A stretch of DNA of 64,000 bases. It comes from an uncultured Draconibacterium sp. (GTDB taxonomy: Bacteria > Bacteroidota > Bacteroidia > Bacteroidales > Prolixibacteraceae). Below the pieces are notes generated by a model. It was not told the origin of the DNA, did not search any database, and saw nothing but the letters and a program-made list of their open reading frames with translations. The first letter of the stretch is position 1, and each line of letters starts with the position of its first letter. This document shows, one piece after another, positions 17,737 to 27,550 of this stretch. The translations under genes were made by a program, and so were the position numbers. The stretch spans positions 1 to 64,000 of the forward strand of contig CANLMQ010000028.1 in the NCBI GenBank assembly GCA_947492175.1, written 5' to 3'.

Positions 17737-18570
17737 ATGGAATTTAATTTATCTGAAATACTGCCATCCGATATCGGAGAAAAAGCTGTTAAGGCCATTA
17801 TAATCGTTGTAATCGGATTGCTGCTTATTCAGCTGCTGGCATTTATTGCTGACAAAATAATCAGCAAGGGAAAAAGCAGGCATTTAAAAATGATTATCCG
17901 GCGTGTAATCGTTTACACCGGAGTTATTTTTATTGTATTCCTGGTATTTAATATTTTAGGGATTAAAGCCGGGGCGTTATTCGGAGCAGCCGGTGTTGTA
18001 GGTATTGTTTTTGGTATCGCATCGCAAACCAGCATCGGAAATATTGTAAGTGGTATATTTTTGGTATCAGAACGATCTTTCGAAATTGGCGACCTGGTAC
18101 GCGTTGGCGATAAGCTTGGTGTGGTTGATTCTGTCGATTTGCTTTCGATAAAACTAAAGACGATGGATAATTTGCTGATTCGAATACCCAATCAAACCAT
18201 TATTACCACCGAACTCATCAATATTACACGTTATCCGATTAGGCGTATGGAAATACTGATAAGTGTGGCCTACAAAGAAGATTTGCGAAAAGTAACTCAG
18301 GTACTAAACGATGTGCTAGCCAACAACAAGCACTGTTTAGACGAACCGGAGCCACTGATACTATTTAAAGAATTTGGCGACAGCGGAATAAATATTCAGT
18401 TGGGACTGTGGTTTGAAAAATCAAAATACAGAGATCTTCGTAATTCTATATTTGTCGAAATCAAAGAAGCGTTCGACAAGAACAATATCGAAATTCCTTT
18501 CCCGCACATCAGTTTATATTCGGGAGAAGACTCAAAACCTTTTAAAATGGAATTAAACAAGTTGCCTTAG
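17737..18570 (+). CDS. Small-conductance mechanosensitive channel (MscS family)
   Basis: Inner-membrane channel that opens under membrane tension and releases small solutes on hypo-osmotic shock. Three hydrophobic segments lie at about 15-40, 60-80 and 85-110; the third is the pore helix (GALFGAAGVVGIVFGIASQTSIGNI). The beta domain begins ERSFEIGDLVRVGDKLGVVDSV, followed by the C-terminal alpha/beta domain ending in NNIEIPFPHISLY. Length 277 is close to E. coli MscS. Forms a two-gene unit with the DUF432 gene and converges on a second MscS gene. Confidence 0.93.
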   Translation: MEFNLSEILPSDIGEKAVKAIIIVVIGLLLIQLLAFIADKIISKGKSRHLKMIIRRVIVYTGVIFIVFLVFNILGIKAGALFGAAGVVGIVFGIASQTSIGNIVSGIFLVSERSFEIGDLVRVGDKLGVVDSVDLLSIKLKTMDNLLIRIPNQTIITTELINITRYPIRRMEILISVAYKEDLRKVTQVLNDVLANNKHCLDEPEPLILFKEFGDSGINIQLGLWFEKSKYRDLRNSIFVEIKEAFDKNNIEIPFPHISLYSGEDSKPFKMELNKLP

Positions 18571-18595
18571 AATCAACATCCGAACTCACACGGTT

Positions 18596-19432
18596 TTAAG
18601 ACTCGTGTGGATTTACATATACATCTCGTTGCGGGAATGGGATACGTATATTATTATCGATAAATGCTTTATTAATTGCATACCGGATATCGCTTTTAAT
18701 ATTTTCGGCTAAAAAGTTTTCGTGGCTCCAGAAAAATACCTGGAAATCCAACGACGACTCTCCAAAATCTAAAAAACGTACAAACGGTTCAGGTTTTGTC
18801 TCTACAAGTTTGTGTTGCTTTGCACACTCATAAAGCAGTTTCGATACCAATTTAACATCTGAACCATAAGCCACGCCTACTTTTACCGAAAACCGGGTGT
18901 ACTTATTTATGTGGCTCCAGTTTATTACATTTTCGGTTATAAACCGCGAATTAGGTACCACCATAATAATGTTGTCGCGTGTCTCAATTTTCGAAGTACG
19001 AAGGTTTATTTCGCGCACTTTTCCAACAGTTCCGTCATTAATTTCTACAATATCGCCCGATTTTAAATTGCCTTCGAACAACATGGCAATACCCGATAAG
19101 ATATCCTGAAAAATTTGTTGCAGTCCCAGTCCAACACCCACCAACAAAGCGGCAGAACCGGCAAGTATGAATGTTAATTTAATTTCAAGTGCTTCAAATG
19201 CAAGTGTAAATGCCAGTAACCAAATCAGGTATTTTAGAATTTTAAACAATGCCTGCCTTCTGCCTCCTTCGTCCCGATTATGGTGATCAATCTTGCTAAA
19301 TAAAAGTTTCAGAACTTTTATAATAATAATTGTTACCAGGAATATGATTGCAACCACAATCACTTCAAAAACGGTAATGTCGAAGTTATTGGTTTTTAGA
19401 AGCTCCTTATTTAGTATTTCCTGTACATCCAT
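18596..19432 (-). CDS. Small-conductance mechanosensitive channel (MscS family)
   Basis: Second complete MscS-type channel. Membrane segments are at about 22-45 and 65-85, and the pore helix reads FILAGSAALLVGVGLGLQQIFQ. The beta domain has EGNLKSGDIVEINDGTVGKV and the C-terminal end NNIRIPFPQRDVY. It differs enough from the 17.7-kb copy to be a different subtype (the pore helix carries LGLQQIFQDILSG). It is the last gene of the long minus-strand run, 27 bp after the DUF389 gene, and converges with the plus-strand channel gene across 25 bp. Confidence 0.93.
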   Translation of the reverse strand: MDVQEILNKELLKTNNFDITVFEVIVVAIIFLVTIIIIKVLKLLFSKIDHHNRDEGGRRQALFKILKYLIWLLAFTLAFEALEIKLTFILAGSAALLVGVGLGLQQIFQDILSGIAMLFEGNLKSGDIVEINDGTVGKVREINLRTSKIETRDNIIMVVPNSRFITENVINWSHINKYTRFSVKVGVAYGSDVKLVSKLLYECAKQHKLVETKPEPFVRFLDFGESSLDFQVFFWSHENFLAENIKSDIRYAINKAFIDNNIRIPFPQRDVYVNPHES

Positions 19433-19459
19433 ATTTTCACAATATCTGTTTTATAGTTG

Positions 19460-20896
19460 CTAATACTCTATCACTTTCAGGTTTGTTAAATTAAGCCGTA
19501 CTTTTAACCAGTCTTCAATTTTCGAGCGCTTTTCAAGCTTTTCTTTTTCGTGTAATCCGGCAGTAAAATTCATCAAAAACACAGGAATCGTATCCATTTT
19601 AACAATATCGTTTGATGTGTTAACCTGCGTAACTTTTGCAAACGAATACTGTTCTACTTCGTTAAAATGAAACTTAAGCTCCTGACTTATTTGTCGGTAA
19701 GGGATAGTATCTTTTAGGCTTAAATGCAGCAACTTTTCTTCCAACAATTTAATCTTCAAATTTTTATCTTGAATTATTTGTTCATTTTTAGTGTAGATGT
19801 CTTCCAGTATTTTTAATCGTAAATCGCTGTTAAAATCAACCATTTTCCGCTCAAAATCAATATTGTTGTCCGTTTCCTGGTGAACCCGAACAAAAGTTTG
19901 CTTTGTAATCGGGAATCGTTTGTTGCCCGCCAAACCATATTTGGCAACCCTGTCCTGCAATATTATTTTTTTATCTTGGGTAATGTCGTTTCCAATGTAG
20001 TACAAATCAATTGTCGACAAACTATCTGAAAAACTTACTTTTTTACTGATTAGCTCCGATCCCTCAAAAATACACTCCTCGTTAATAAAACTTTCGCTTG
20101 CTATTGTAAAACGTGTTTCCTGTATTACATTATAAAAAATTACACCGCTGGGTATAATTGTAATTACCAGGAAAGTGATTAAAACAATACGGTATCTTTT
20201 AGCTCTGACCGGATTTAAAAACGAAACCAATGGGAATTTTAAATATTTTACAACTATAAAAGTTGCCAGACTAATAAAAACCGAGTTGATAAAAAAGAGA
20301 TAAAACGCACCGAAAAAATAGCTCATTTTTAAGGTCGCCAATCCATATCCGGCGGTACAAAGTGGTGGCATCAACGCAGTTGCAATAGCCACACCTGGAA
20401 TTACACTTGACTTTTCCTTACGCGAGCCTGCTACAATTCCTGCAAAACCGCCAAACAGTGCCACCATTACATCCAATATGGTTGGCTTGGTGCGTGCTAA
20501 CAATTCAGACTGTTCAATATTAAGCGGAGTTATCAGGAAATACAAAGTTGAAGTAATTAGCGCAATAGATACAGCAATTCCAAGGTTTTTTACTGAACGA
20601 ATCAGTGTTTCAAAATCATTGGTTCCAATCGAAAGTCCGATGCCTAAAATGGGGCCCATTAACGGCGATATTAACATGGCTCCGATTATTACTGCTGTTG
20701 AGTTAATATTAAGACCAATAGAAGCAATAAATATTGAAAAAATCAGAATCCACGCAGTTGGGCCTCTAAATCCGATATCGCGCTTAATACCTTCTACTGT
20801 TGCCGGAATATCTGTTCCGTCCTGAATATTTAATATCGAACGTAAAAATCGTCTGATTGCGAGAATCAGGTACCTCGAATTTGCCTTATTGTCCAT
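19460..20896 (-). CDS. DUF389 multi-pass membrane protein
   Basis: Integral membrane protein of the DUF389 family. The first 240 residues hold about six membrane helices with the family core GLNINSTAVIIGAMLISPLMG, GIVAGSRKEKSSVIPGVAIA and TALMPPLCTAGYGLATL. The C-terminal half (about 260-478) is soluble, with a coiled-coil-like stretch (about 345-390), and is longer than in minimal members. A transporter role is often guessed for this family but not shown. Its place between the ATP-grasp and MscS genes, with 10- and 27-bp gaps, puts it in the same transcript. Confidence 0.85.
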   Translation of the reverse strand: MDNKANSRYLILAIRRFLRSILNIQDGTDIPATVEGIKRDIGFRGPTAWILIFSIFIASIGLNINSTAVIIGAMLISPLMGPILGIGLSIGTNDFETLIRSVKNLGIAVSIALITSTLYFLITPLNIEQSELLARTKPTILDVMVALFGGFAGIVAGSRKEKSSVIPGVAIATALMPPLCTAGYGLATLKMSYFFGAFYLFFINSVFISLATFIVVKYLKFPLVSFLNPVRAKRYRIVLITFLVITIIPSGVIFYNVIQETRFTIASESFINEECIFEGSELISKKVSFSDSLSTIDLYYIGNDITQDKKIILQDRVAKYGLAGNKRFPITKQTFVRVHQETDNNIDFERKMVDFNSDLRLKILEDIYTKNEQIIQDKNLKIKLLEEKLLHLSLKDTIPYRQISQELKFHFNEVEQYSFAKVTQVNTSNDIVKMDTIPVFLMNFTAGLHEKEKLEKRSKIEDWLKVRLNLTNLKVIEY

Positions 20897-20906
20897 TAAC
20901 TATTAT

Positions 20907-23054
20907 TTAGGTGCTCATTACTAATGCCAGCATCAGGGCTCTTTCAATTAAACTGTGACGTAAAATGCGCTCATTGTTCGATGGAAGAAACTCGCCATTT
21001 GGTCCCAATCCATCGATTTTTGGCATATCTTTGTGAATATGACATATATCTGAAGAACTCCAGCGATGGTTTTTCGAAACCCTTACATCAATTTTCTTTG
21101 CCAACTTACTTATTTCCAGGTATAAGTTTTCGATTTCAGGTGTTTGTGCCATTGCCGGACGCTTTTGCCCACCCTCAAACTGCACCTGGTAAATTTTACT
21201 TCTCTTTTGTTGTATAACTATCTTTTTTATTTTTTGTTCGATCAATTCAAGTTCCTCCTGCGAATTGTAACGCACACTAATTCCGGCAGAACCATAGGCA
21301 TACCGCTTAAAGATATTACTCTTAAACTGAATATCGAAAGGTGCAATTAAATTCTCAGAGTCGCCCCTTGAAATATCTGTGATATTGGCCAGTGTTTTAT
21401 TGAAATTAAAAGCAGTTAACGAAATATTTTCGGTTACCTCTTTCTTTACAAGTTTTGTATCCAACCTGTAAATGGCTGATCCGGAACGGGATAAAATCAG
21501 TCCTCCATCCTTTGTAGAACCACTTAACCCAATAATTTTCTTTGCTTGTTCTGCCTTTTGCTGAATTATACTTTTAGCATATTTCCCATCAATAGTTGAA
21601 TCGGTTGTCAACAGAATTCCAATTTTTATTTTTTTTAAAACCCTGACAAACCGAAGTGCCTGCAGTGCAGAAATAACAATAGAGATTCCTCCTTTATTTT
21701 CCCATATTCCTGTTCCCGAAAGGTACTGTTCATGCTCTGAATAATTTTCCTGTTCAGCCAGTTTTATGCGGTTATCGATTGGCATTAAAATTAAATAATC
21801 AATTTCTTTGCTGAATGAGTTGGTAAAATACAGAATATTACCTACCTCCAACTGGGGATAAACCTCGTGTGTAAATCCCAGATGACTTAGCTCTTTATTG
21901 ATTAACTCGCTGCACATATTCACTCCATCAACATTACGTACGTGGGTGTTGGTGTCTACCAGTTGTTTCAATAGTTTTTCGCTTTGTTGCTGCCTGGTTT
22001 TTAAGAAAGAGCGTAATCGAACCGATTGCGGACTCCTACCTTTGTTTGATTCGTCCGGAAGTTGGGTCATCAGCGAATTTGAAAAATACCGCACCGATGC
22101 AACATCAAGCATGCGGTTAACCATGCTTTCATACGAATATCCGGCTACCTTTGCCGCCGCCGGATACGATCCGGTTTGCCCCATGCTGGCCATCGAATTT
22201 ATTTCGAGCAAATAAATAGTATCATTTTCATCCAACCGGATATCAACACGTGCAAAGTCGCGCAGATTCAAAGCCTTGAATGCATCGATACTTATTTTCT
22301 GCATTTTTTCGGCCAATTCAGGAGATATTTTTGCCGGACATATTTTTCGTTTTGGTTTGTGCTTCTTGTCATCAACGGTTTGAATGGCATCTGGATCTCC
22401 TTCCAAATCAATTTCCAACACAGGGAAAGTTTCAACAGGTGAATTACCAAGTAACCCAACACAAAATTCCCTCCCGCGAATAAACTGTTCTACTAATGCC
22501 TGCTGGTCAAATTCAGAAATAATATAACGAATGGCCTCGCGTAAATCGTCGTCGTTATAAACCACTTTTAATCCAAACGAAACGCTTTCCATTTTTGGCT
22601 TTACAATAACCGGGTATTTTACTGTCGACAAATCTTCATCGGCTGAGTTAAAGACCCAAAAATCAGGAGTCGGCAAATCGTTGTTCTTCCATATAATTTT
22701 GGTAAGAACCTTGTCAAGCGCCAAAGCATGTCCAGAAGGAGAAGAACCAACATATGGTAATCCCAACATTTCAAGCATTGAAGGGATGTGGGTATAACGA
22801 CTTTCCCCTTGGATGCCATAGGCCATGTTGAAAACCATTCCCATTTGTTCTCCTTCCAGAACACGCGGCATAAAATTTTCCAGTCGTTCAACTATTTGTT
22901 TATTACCATCGAGAATGGCCACATTGTGCCCGGCTTTTTCCAGGCTGGATGCTACCTTTTTAACCGTTTTTTCGTTATAAAACTCTTTATTCTGCATTCC
23001 GAAGGTGTTTATAACACCCTGAATGTCTTTATTGTAAATTATCGCAACTTTCAT
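20907..23054 (-). CDS. ATP-grasp ligase (D-Ala-D-Ala ligase-like) fused to a degenerate M20 peptidase fold
   Basis: Residues 1 to about 330 form a D-Ala-D-Ala ligase-type ATP-grasp enzyme: NMAYGIQGESRYTHIPSMLE, YPVIVKPKMESVSFGL and the Mg-binding LEINSMASMGQTG. Such enzymes join a carboxylate to an amine using ATP. Residues from about 360 to 715 look like an M20/M28 peptidase, but the metal-site motifs are lost: HxD reads PID (about 425), GxGxxDxKGG reads GTGIWENKGG (about 450), the catalytic EE reads ST (about 483), and GLGPxGxxxH near 680 keeps GLGPNG without the His. I infer that ligase activity is kept and the peptidase fold is structural or binding. Substrates are unknown; a cell-wall Ddl role is unlikely given the fusion and the neighbours. 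Confidence 0.8.
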   Translation of the reverse strand: MKVAIIYNKDIQGVINTFGMQNKEFYNEKTVKKVASSLEKAGHNVAILDGNKQIVERLENFMPRVLEGEQMGMVFNMAYGIQGESRYTHIPSMLEMLGLPYVGSSPSGHALALDKVLTKIIWKNNDLPTPDFWVFNSADEDLSTVKYPVIVKPKMESVSFGLKVVYNDDDLREAIRYIISEFDQQALVEQFIRGREFCVGLLGNSPVETFPVLEIDLEGDPDAIQTVDDKKHKPKRKICPAKISPELAEKMQKISIDAFKALNLRDFARVDIRLDENDTIYLLEINSMASMGQTGSYPAAAKVAGYSYESMVNRMLDVASVRYFSNSLMTQLPDESNKGRSPQSVRLRSFLKTRQQQSEKLLKQLVDTNTHVRNVDGVNMCSELINKELSHLGFTHEVYPQLEVGNILYFTNSFSKEIDYLILMPIDNRIKLAEQENYSEHEQYLSGTGIWENKGGISIVISALQALRFVRVLKKIKIGILLTTDSTIDGKYAKSIIQQKAEQAKKIIGLSGSTKDGGLILSRSGSAIYRLDTKLVKKEVTENISLTAFNFNKTLANITDISRGDSENLIAPFDIQFKSNIFKRYAYGSAGISVRYNSQEELELIEQKIKKIVIQQKRSKIYQVQFEGGQKRPAMAQTPEIENLYLEISKLAKKIDVRVSKNHRWSSSDICHIHKDMPKIDGLGPNGEFLPSNNERILRHSLIERALMLALVMST

Positions 23055-23099
23055 ACTAATAGAATTGAGTAATGTTTTAGCGTATACTCAAATGTGGAG

Positions 23100-23957
23100 T
23101 TAATGTTTAATTTCTGTTTCTCTCTTATTTTTAAAAACCAGGGTTCTGTATGGGAATGGAATTTCAATGCCTTCTTTATCGAATCGTTTCTTTACACTTT
23201 CGAAGACATCGCACTGTAAAACAAAAGCATCATCGTTTGAATTAGTCCATACATAAGCCCGGATATTTACCGAAAAATCGGACAATGCAACTATGCGCAT
23301 CGTAATACCCGGGGCACTTTATTGTTTTTCTTCTTCATTGCGTTGATCAACAAACAACGGATGTTTACATATTTCGTCCTGAATAATTGCTTTGGCGTGG
23401 TCAATATCAGAATCATAGCTAATTCCGAATTCAATATGTTTTTTAATTTTTTCTTCCACAATTGTGCTGTTCACCAAAGTTGTTTCGCTAATAAGGCTGT
23501 TTGGGATAATAATCCGGCGGTTTTCATAATCGCGGATTACAGTGTGTCGCAAAGTTATTTCTTCCACAACCCCTTTTAACATATCCGATTTTAATTCGAG
23601 AGTATCCTGTACGCTAAACGGTTTAAATATTAAAATGAATATTCCGCTTAAAATATTTGAAAATGCCTTTTGTGAAGCAAAACCAATGGTTGCTGCCAAT
23701 ATTCCGGCACCGGCGAACAAACCTTTCCCAATATCGTTTAGAGCAGGTGTTATCAGGAAAATAACGATAAGTGCAACTGAATAGATAATAAATGAAGCAC
23801 TGTTTTTTAAAAAAACAAACTTCGTTGGATCTTCCTTTAAGTTTTCTGATTTTCGTTTTATTATGCGGTTTAACAACCTGCGCGCCACCAGCGAAAATAC
23901 ATAAGCAATTAAAATTATTCCTGCTACCAGTCCCCAATAAAGGATTCTGTTTTCCAT
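23100..23957 (-). pseudogene. MscS-family channel gene interrupted by one in-frame TAA
   Basis: The first part, 23957 down to the TAA at 23319-23321, gives 212 residues. It has membrane segments and a pore region (GKGLFAGAGILAATIGFASQKAF), the beta domain and ends DQRNEEEKQ. Reading straight on past the TAA in the same frame gives SAPGITMRIVALSDFSVNIRAYVW and a normal MscS end (GIEIPFPYRTLVF), stopping at 23100. So a single nonsense codon, not a frameshift, splits the gene. The truncated product would lack the C-terminal cage. It may be a recent pseudogene, a sequencing error or, less likely, a readthrough site. It is the third MscS gene of the region. Confidence 0.88.
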
Positions 23958-23958
23958 A

Positions 23959-24534
23959 TTATATTACTTTACAAATCTTTAAAAAATTCTTTACCATTAA
24001 TAATCCTTCCGGGCTGGCTACTTCGGGGTGCGCCTGAAAACCATAGATAGGCTTTTCTTTATGCCTGATGATTTCGGTTGCTGTTGTATCCGAAACAGCC
24101 AATGAAATAAAACTCTCGGGCAATTCAGCAACATGAAACGCATGTTTCTTTTGTAGCATAACTTCTGTTGTGTTTAAACCTTCAAAAATAGGATCGCCGG
24201 GCTGAGTAATGGTAACCAGTTCTTTTTTTGCATGGTACTCGGGCAGTTTTTTTATTCGTCCGCGATAAGCAGCAGCAATTATTTCGTGCCCCAAACAAAA
24301 ACCCAGCACAGGGACATCAAAATTCATTAAAGCCACAAAATTTGAGGTAAGGTTTAAAGGTTCGTACGGATTACCTCTACCACCTGAAAGGATAATTCCT
24401 TTTACCTCGGCCTTTGCCGATAATGTAATGGGCTGATTATGATCGAAAAAAACATAATCGAAATCCTGTTCTGCAAGAAATTGTCGTTTAAATTTCTTGA
24501 TGAAGGCACTCTGATTATCAATTATAAGTAACAT
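23959..24534 (-). CDS. Class I glutamine amidotransferase (stand-alone glutaminase domain)
   Basis: Single GATase1 domain that hydrolyses glutamine and passes ammonia to a partner. The nucleophile elbow GFCLGHE has Cys at about residue 80, and the His-Glu pair is in QAHPEV near 165. SGGRGNPYEP supplies the oxyanion strand. It is the size of TrpG/PabA, but no anthranilate or PABA synthase partner is nearby. It starts on the base after the stop of the GNAT/nitrilase gene and is followed 1 bp later by the broken MscS gene. The ATP-grasp ligase 0.9 kb downstream is a plausible ammonia acceptor (inference). Confidence 0.85.
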   Translation of the reverse strand: MLLIIDNQSAFIKKFKRQFLAEQDFDYVFFDHNQPITLSAKAEVKGIILSGGRGNPYEPLNLTSNFVALMNFDVPVLGFCLGHEIIAAAYRGRIKKLPEYHAKKELVTITQPGDPIFEGLNTTEVMLQKKHAFHVAELPESFISLAVSDTTATEIIRHKEKPIYGFQAHPEVASPEGLLMVKNFLKICKVI

Positions 24535-26058
24535 TTAAACTTGCTTTTTTAGTTCAAATAAATCTTTTCGTCTGTCTCTTAAATTCCTTACACTGCCAAA
24601 CTGATTTAATTCCCTTAGCAGCCCGATATCAACATCGGCAATCAATATCATTTCGGTATTGGGTGTTGCTTCGGCCTTTATACCATTGGCAGGAAAAGCA
24701 AAATCGCAGGGTGTAAATACCATCGATTGCGCATACTGAATATCCATATTATGTACTTTGGGTAAATTCCCAACACTGCCTGCAATAGCTACATAACATT
24801 CATTTTCGATGGCTCTGGCCTGCGAACAGTTTCTAACACGTGAATAGCCGTTCTGTGTATCGGTTAAAAATGGTACAAAAAGAATATCCATCCCTTCATC
24901 AGCCAGTAAGCGACTTAACTCAGGAAATTCGGCATCGTAACAAATGAGCACACCAATTTTTCCGCAATCGGTATCAAAAGCCTGAAGCTGTTTCCCTCCC
25001 TGCATGCCCCACACCTTAATTTCGTCGGGCGTAACATGAAGTTTTTCGTAACGATCAATAGTTCCATCCCGGCGGCACAAGTACCCAGCATTATAGAGCT
25101 GTTCGTTTATAATTTCGGGCATGCTACCTGTAATAATATTGATGTTGTACGAAATTGCCAGTTCAGAGAATTTTGCAACTACATTTTCAGTGTGTTTTGC
25201 TAATTCCCGAATTGCTTCAGGCTCTGTCAGATGATTATTTTCTGCCATTAACGGGGCATTAAAAAACTCGGGAAACAAAGCGAAATCGCAACGGTATCCG
25301 GATACTGCATCGACAAAAAATTCAGCTTGCTGCATTACTTCATCCAAATTTTTATAAGGACGCATTTGCCACTGGATTAAGCCAATTCGAACCACAGTTT
25401 TTATTGTAGCAGGTCGTTTACTCGGCTTTTCGTAATAAATATTATCCCATTCAAGCAAAACGGCATACTCTTTTGATTCTTTATCGCCTTCCAAATAGCC
25501 GGTTATAATCTTTGCCGGATGAAAATCATTTGATATCTGGAAATTCAAAACCGGATCGTTAATTTCCTTTTTCCGAACTTTTTGAATGTATTCTTTTGGA
25601 CTAAGCTCGTTCTGGTATTTATGGTAATTGGGAATTCTTCCGCCAAAAGCAATTCCTTTTAAATTTAAACGCTCGCAGAGTTCTTTCCGGTAATCGTATA
25701 ATCTCCGTCCCAGGCGCAAACCTCTGAATGCGGGCTTGATAAATACATCGATACCATACAACATATCGCCATCAGGCGAATGTGTACTGAAAGTATAATT
25801 TCCGGTAATTTCCCGGTATTTATGATTGTCTTCAAACCGGTCATACTCAACCACAATCGAAAGTGCACAACCTGCAAATTCTCCGTTTACTTTCAATACA
25901 ACCTGTCCTTCAGGAAACCGATCAATTAACGATTTTATATGTTGCTTTTTCCAGTAAGCATTGGGCATATTGGAATAAGCTTCAATCATGGCTTGTTTCA
26001 AATCATCGTAATCGTCGATACTCAGATACTTTAGTTCAATATTTTCTATTTCCTGCAT
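24535..26058 (-). CDS. Bifunctional GNAT acetyltransferase / carbon-nitrogen hydrolase
   Basis: Fusion of two enzymes. Residues 1 to about 210 are a GNAT acyltransferase (acetyl-CoA loop region IKPAFRGLRLGRRLYDYRKE). Residues about 225 to 505 are a nitrilase-superfamily amidase with the Glu-Lys-Cys triad: FPEFFNAPL, YEKLHVTPDE and LICYDAEFPE (Cys near 373). Such fusions are widespread but their substrates are poorly known; an amide or N-carbamoyl/N-acyl compound is likely. In this operon it sits between CorA and the amidotransferase, and polyamine-type genes lie upstream, so an N-acylated amine or amide is a reasonable guess. Confidence 0.88.
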   Translation of the reverse strand: MQEIENIELKYLSIDDYDDLKQAMIEAYSNMPNAYWKKQHIKSLIDRFPEGQVVLKVNGEFAGCALSIVVEYDRFEDNHKYREITGNYTFSTHSPDGDMLYGIDVFIKPAFRGLRLGRRLYDYRKELCERLNLKGIAFGGRIPNYHKYQNELSPKEYIQKVRKKEINDPVLNFQISNDFHPAKIITGYLEGDKESKEYAVLLEWDNIYYEKPSKRPATIKTVVRIGLIQWQMRPYKNLDEVMQQAEFFVDAVSGYRCDFALFPEFFNAPLMAENNHLTEPEAIRELAKHTENVVAKFSELAISYNINIITGSMPEIINEQLYNAGYLCRRDGTIDRYEKLHVTPDEIKVWGMQGGKQLQAFDTDCGKIGVLICYDAEFPELSRLLADEGMDILFVPFLTDTQNGYSRVRNCSQARAIENECYVAIAGSVGNLPKVHNMDIQYAQSMVFTPCDFAFPANGIKAEATPNTEMILIADVDIGLLRELNQFGSVRNLRDRRKDLFELKKQV

Positions 26059-26080
26059 CTCTTAAAGGTTTACAACAGAT

Positions 26081-27145
26081 CTACAACCACTTTTTTCGTT
26101 TGAAATAAAATAAAAGTCCGCCTGCCATTATTAATACTACAATCCAAAAAATCAAGTATGAATATTTAAAACCCAGCTCAGGAATGTAGTCGAAATTCAT
26201 ACCGTAAATACCCGCGAGAAAAGTTAAAGGGATAAAAATCGATGCAAATATGGTAAGTACTTTCATCACCTCATTCATTCGGTTGCTAACATTCGAATTA
26301 TAAATGTTTAATTGCTCCGAAACCAGATTGTTGTACAATTCAATTGCATCTGTCGATTGTACCACCAAATCATACAAATCAGTAAGAAACTGCCTGTTAA
26401 TTTCTTCGAAATAGGAATTTTCGCTTCGTATTAATGCGGTCATTAAATCTTTAACCGGCCGAACTGTTTTTCTCAAATAATTCAATTCTGTTTTGAAGGT
26501 ATAGATTTCTTCAACAATTTTCGGATCAATTTTAGTAAAAAGCCGGTCTTCCAGATCTTCAACCTTACTGCCAATATTCTCAATAAGAAAGGTATAATTA
26601 TCGACTATGATATCCATTAAAACATAGGCCAGATAGTCGTTCTTTTTCAACCTTATCCTTCCCCTCGAATTGCGTATCCTTTCCCGCACCGGAGCAAACA
26701 CATCACCAACCCGCTCCTGCAGAGTTAAAACATAATTTTCGCCAAGAATAATTGAAATTTGTTCGGCATGAATGCGATTGTCTTTTTTATCCTCACGCAG
26801 CATTTTTAAAATAAATCCATCAAACTCCTCGTCATCTTCGTATTTGGGACGCTGGTCGGTATTTACAATATCTTCTAAAACCATGGACGAAATACGAAAC
26901 AGTTTCCCGATTTTTTCAATCAGTTCCATATCGTGTAAACCATAAATATTAATCCAGTTTACACCCGATGGTTCCAACATTGAATAAGCCTCTTCTATTG
27001 AAGCAACACTTTTTTCAACCAAGTTATCCGCATCATAACGCATAATTTGAATAACCGGAGCCTCCATTTTCTGGTTTCCAATAAAAACAAGCGAACCCGG
27101 CGCCTGCCCCTGCGCTTTTATACGATCTTTTATAAATCGTGCCAT
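26081..27145 (-). CDS. corA: CorA family Mg2+/Co2+ transporter
   Basis: Divalent cation channel of the inner membrane. A long N-terminal cytoplasmic alpha/beta part with stalk helix precedes two C-terminal membrane helices. The first ends in the selectivity motif YGMN (FLAGIYGMNFDYIPEL, about 313-330) and the second (YLIFWIVVLIMAGGLLFYF) leads to a basic tail KRKKW. Length 354 and layout are typical. It adds another ion-permeation protein to a cluster with MscS genes. Confidence 0.95.
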   Translation of the reverse strand: MARFIKDRIKAQGQAPGSLVFIGNQKMEAPVIQIMRYDADNLVEKSVASIEEAYSMLEPSGVNWINIYGLHDMELIEKIGKLFRISSMVLEDIVNTDQRPKYEDDEEFDGFILKMLREDKKDNRIHAEQISIILGENYVLTLQERVGDVFAPVRERIRNSRGRIRLKKNDYLAYVLMDIIVDNYTFLIENIGSKVEDLEDRLFTKIDPKIVEEIYTFKTELNYLRKTVRPVKDLMTALIRSENSYFEEINRQFLTDLYDLVVQSTDAIELYNNLVSEQLNIYNSNVSNRMNEVMKVLTIFASIFIPLTFLAGIYGMNFDYIPELGFKYSYLIFWIVVLIMAGGLLFYFKRKKWL

Positions 27146-27204
27146 ACTCTGTTTTTCTTGTTAATTTAAACCAAAAAAATCATTTAACAGAATATTTGAT
27201 GGAA

Positions 27205-27531
27205 TTATGTCAGACTTTCGTTCTCAGATAAATATTCTACATCCGAATGTTTTTCTTCATAAACTTCTCGCACACTGTCTTTTAAAATATGGTCTTCGTC
27301 GTAATCATCGTCGTCTTCCAAAATCTGAAAGGCCATTTGAACAGACATTCTGAGCATGTAAATTTTATCGTCGGTTTCAAAACGTAGTGCACTTACTTCC
27401 TGGCCTTTGGCATTTTTAAAATGAACCAGATTATCAATAAAGCCATCCGGATATACAAGCTTTACCTGTTCCTGCAAATCTTTACTTAATTTATAAAAGT
27501 CGATAATTACTTTTGGTTTTGTTGTTTCCAT
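27205..27531 (-). CDS. Small acidic conserved hypothetical protein
   Basis: I do not recognise a named family. The 108-residue product is soluble, has no signal peptide and ends in a very acidic stretch (EDDDDYDEDHILKDSVREVYEE). I start at the ATG at 27531; a longer frame to 27573 exists, but it would overlap the deoxyhypusine synthase-like gene and lacks a good reason. It lies between that gene and corA on the same strand, so it is probably part of the operon. Function unknown. Confidence 0.7.
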   Translation of the reverse strand: METTKPKVIIDFYKLSKDLQEQVKLVYPDGFIDNLVHFKNAKGQEVSALRFETDDKIYMLRMSVQMAFQILEDDDDYDEDHILKDSVREVYEEKHSDVEYLSENESLT

Positions 27532-27550
27532 TTTTTGTTGTTTTAAAAGG

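Noticed and set aside
18587..18609. CACACG/CGTGTG hairpin as terminator between the convergent MscS genes
   Set aside because: It has an 11-base loop, overlaps the end of the minus-strand gene and lacks a T run on either side.
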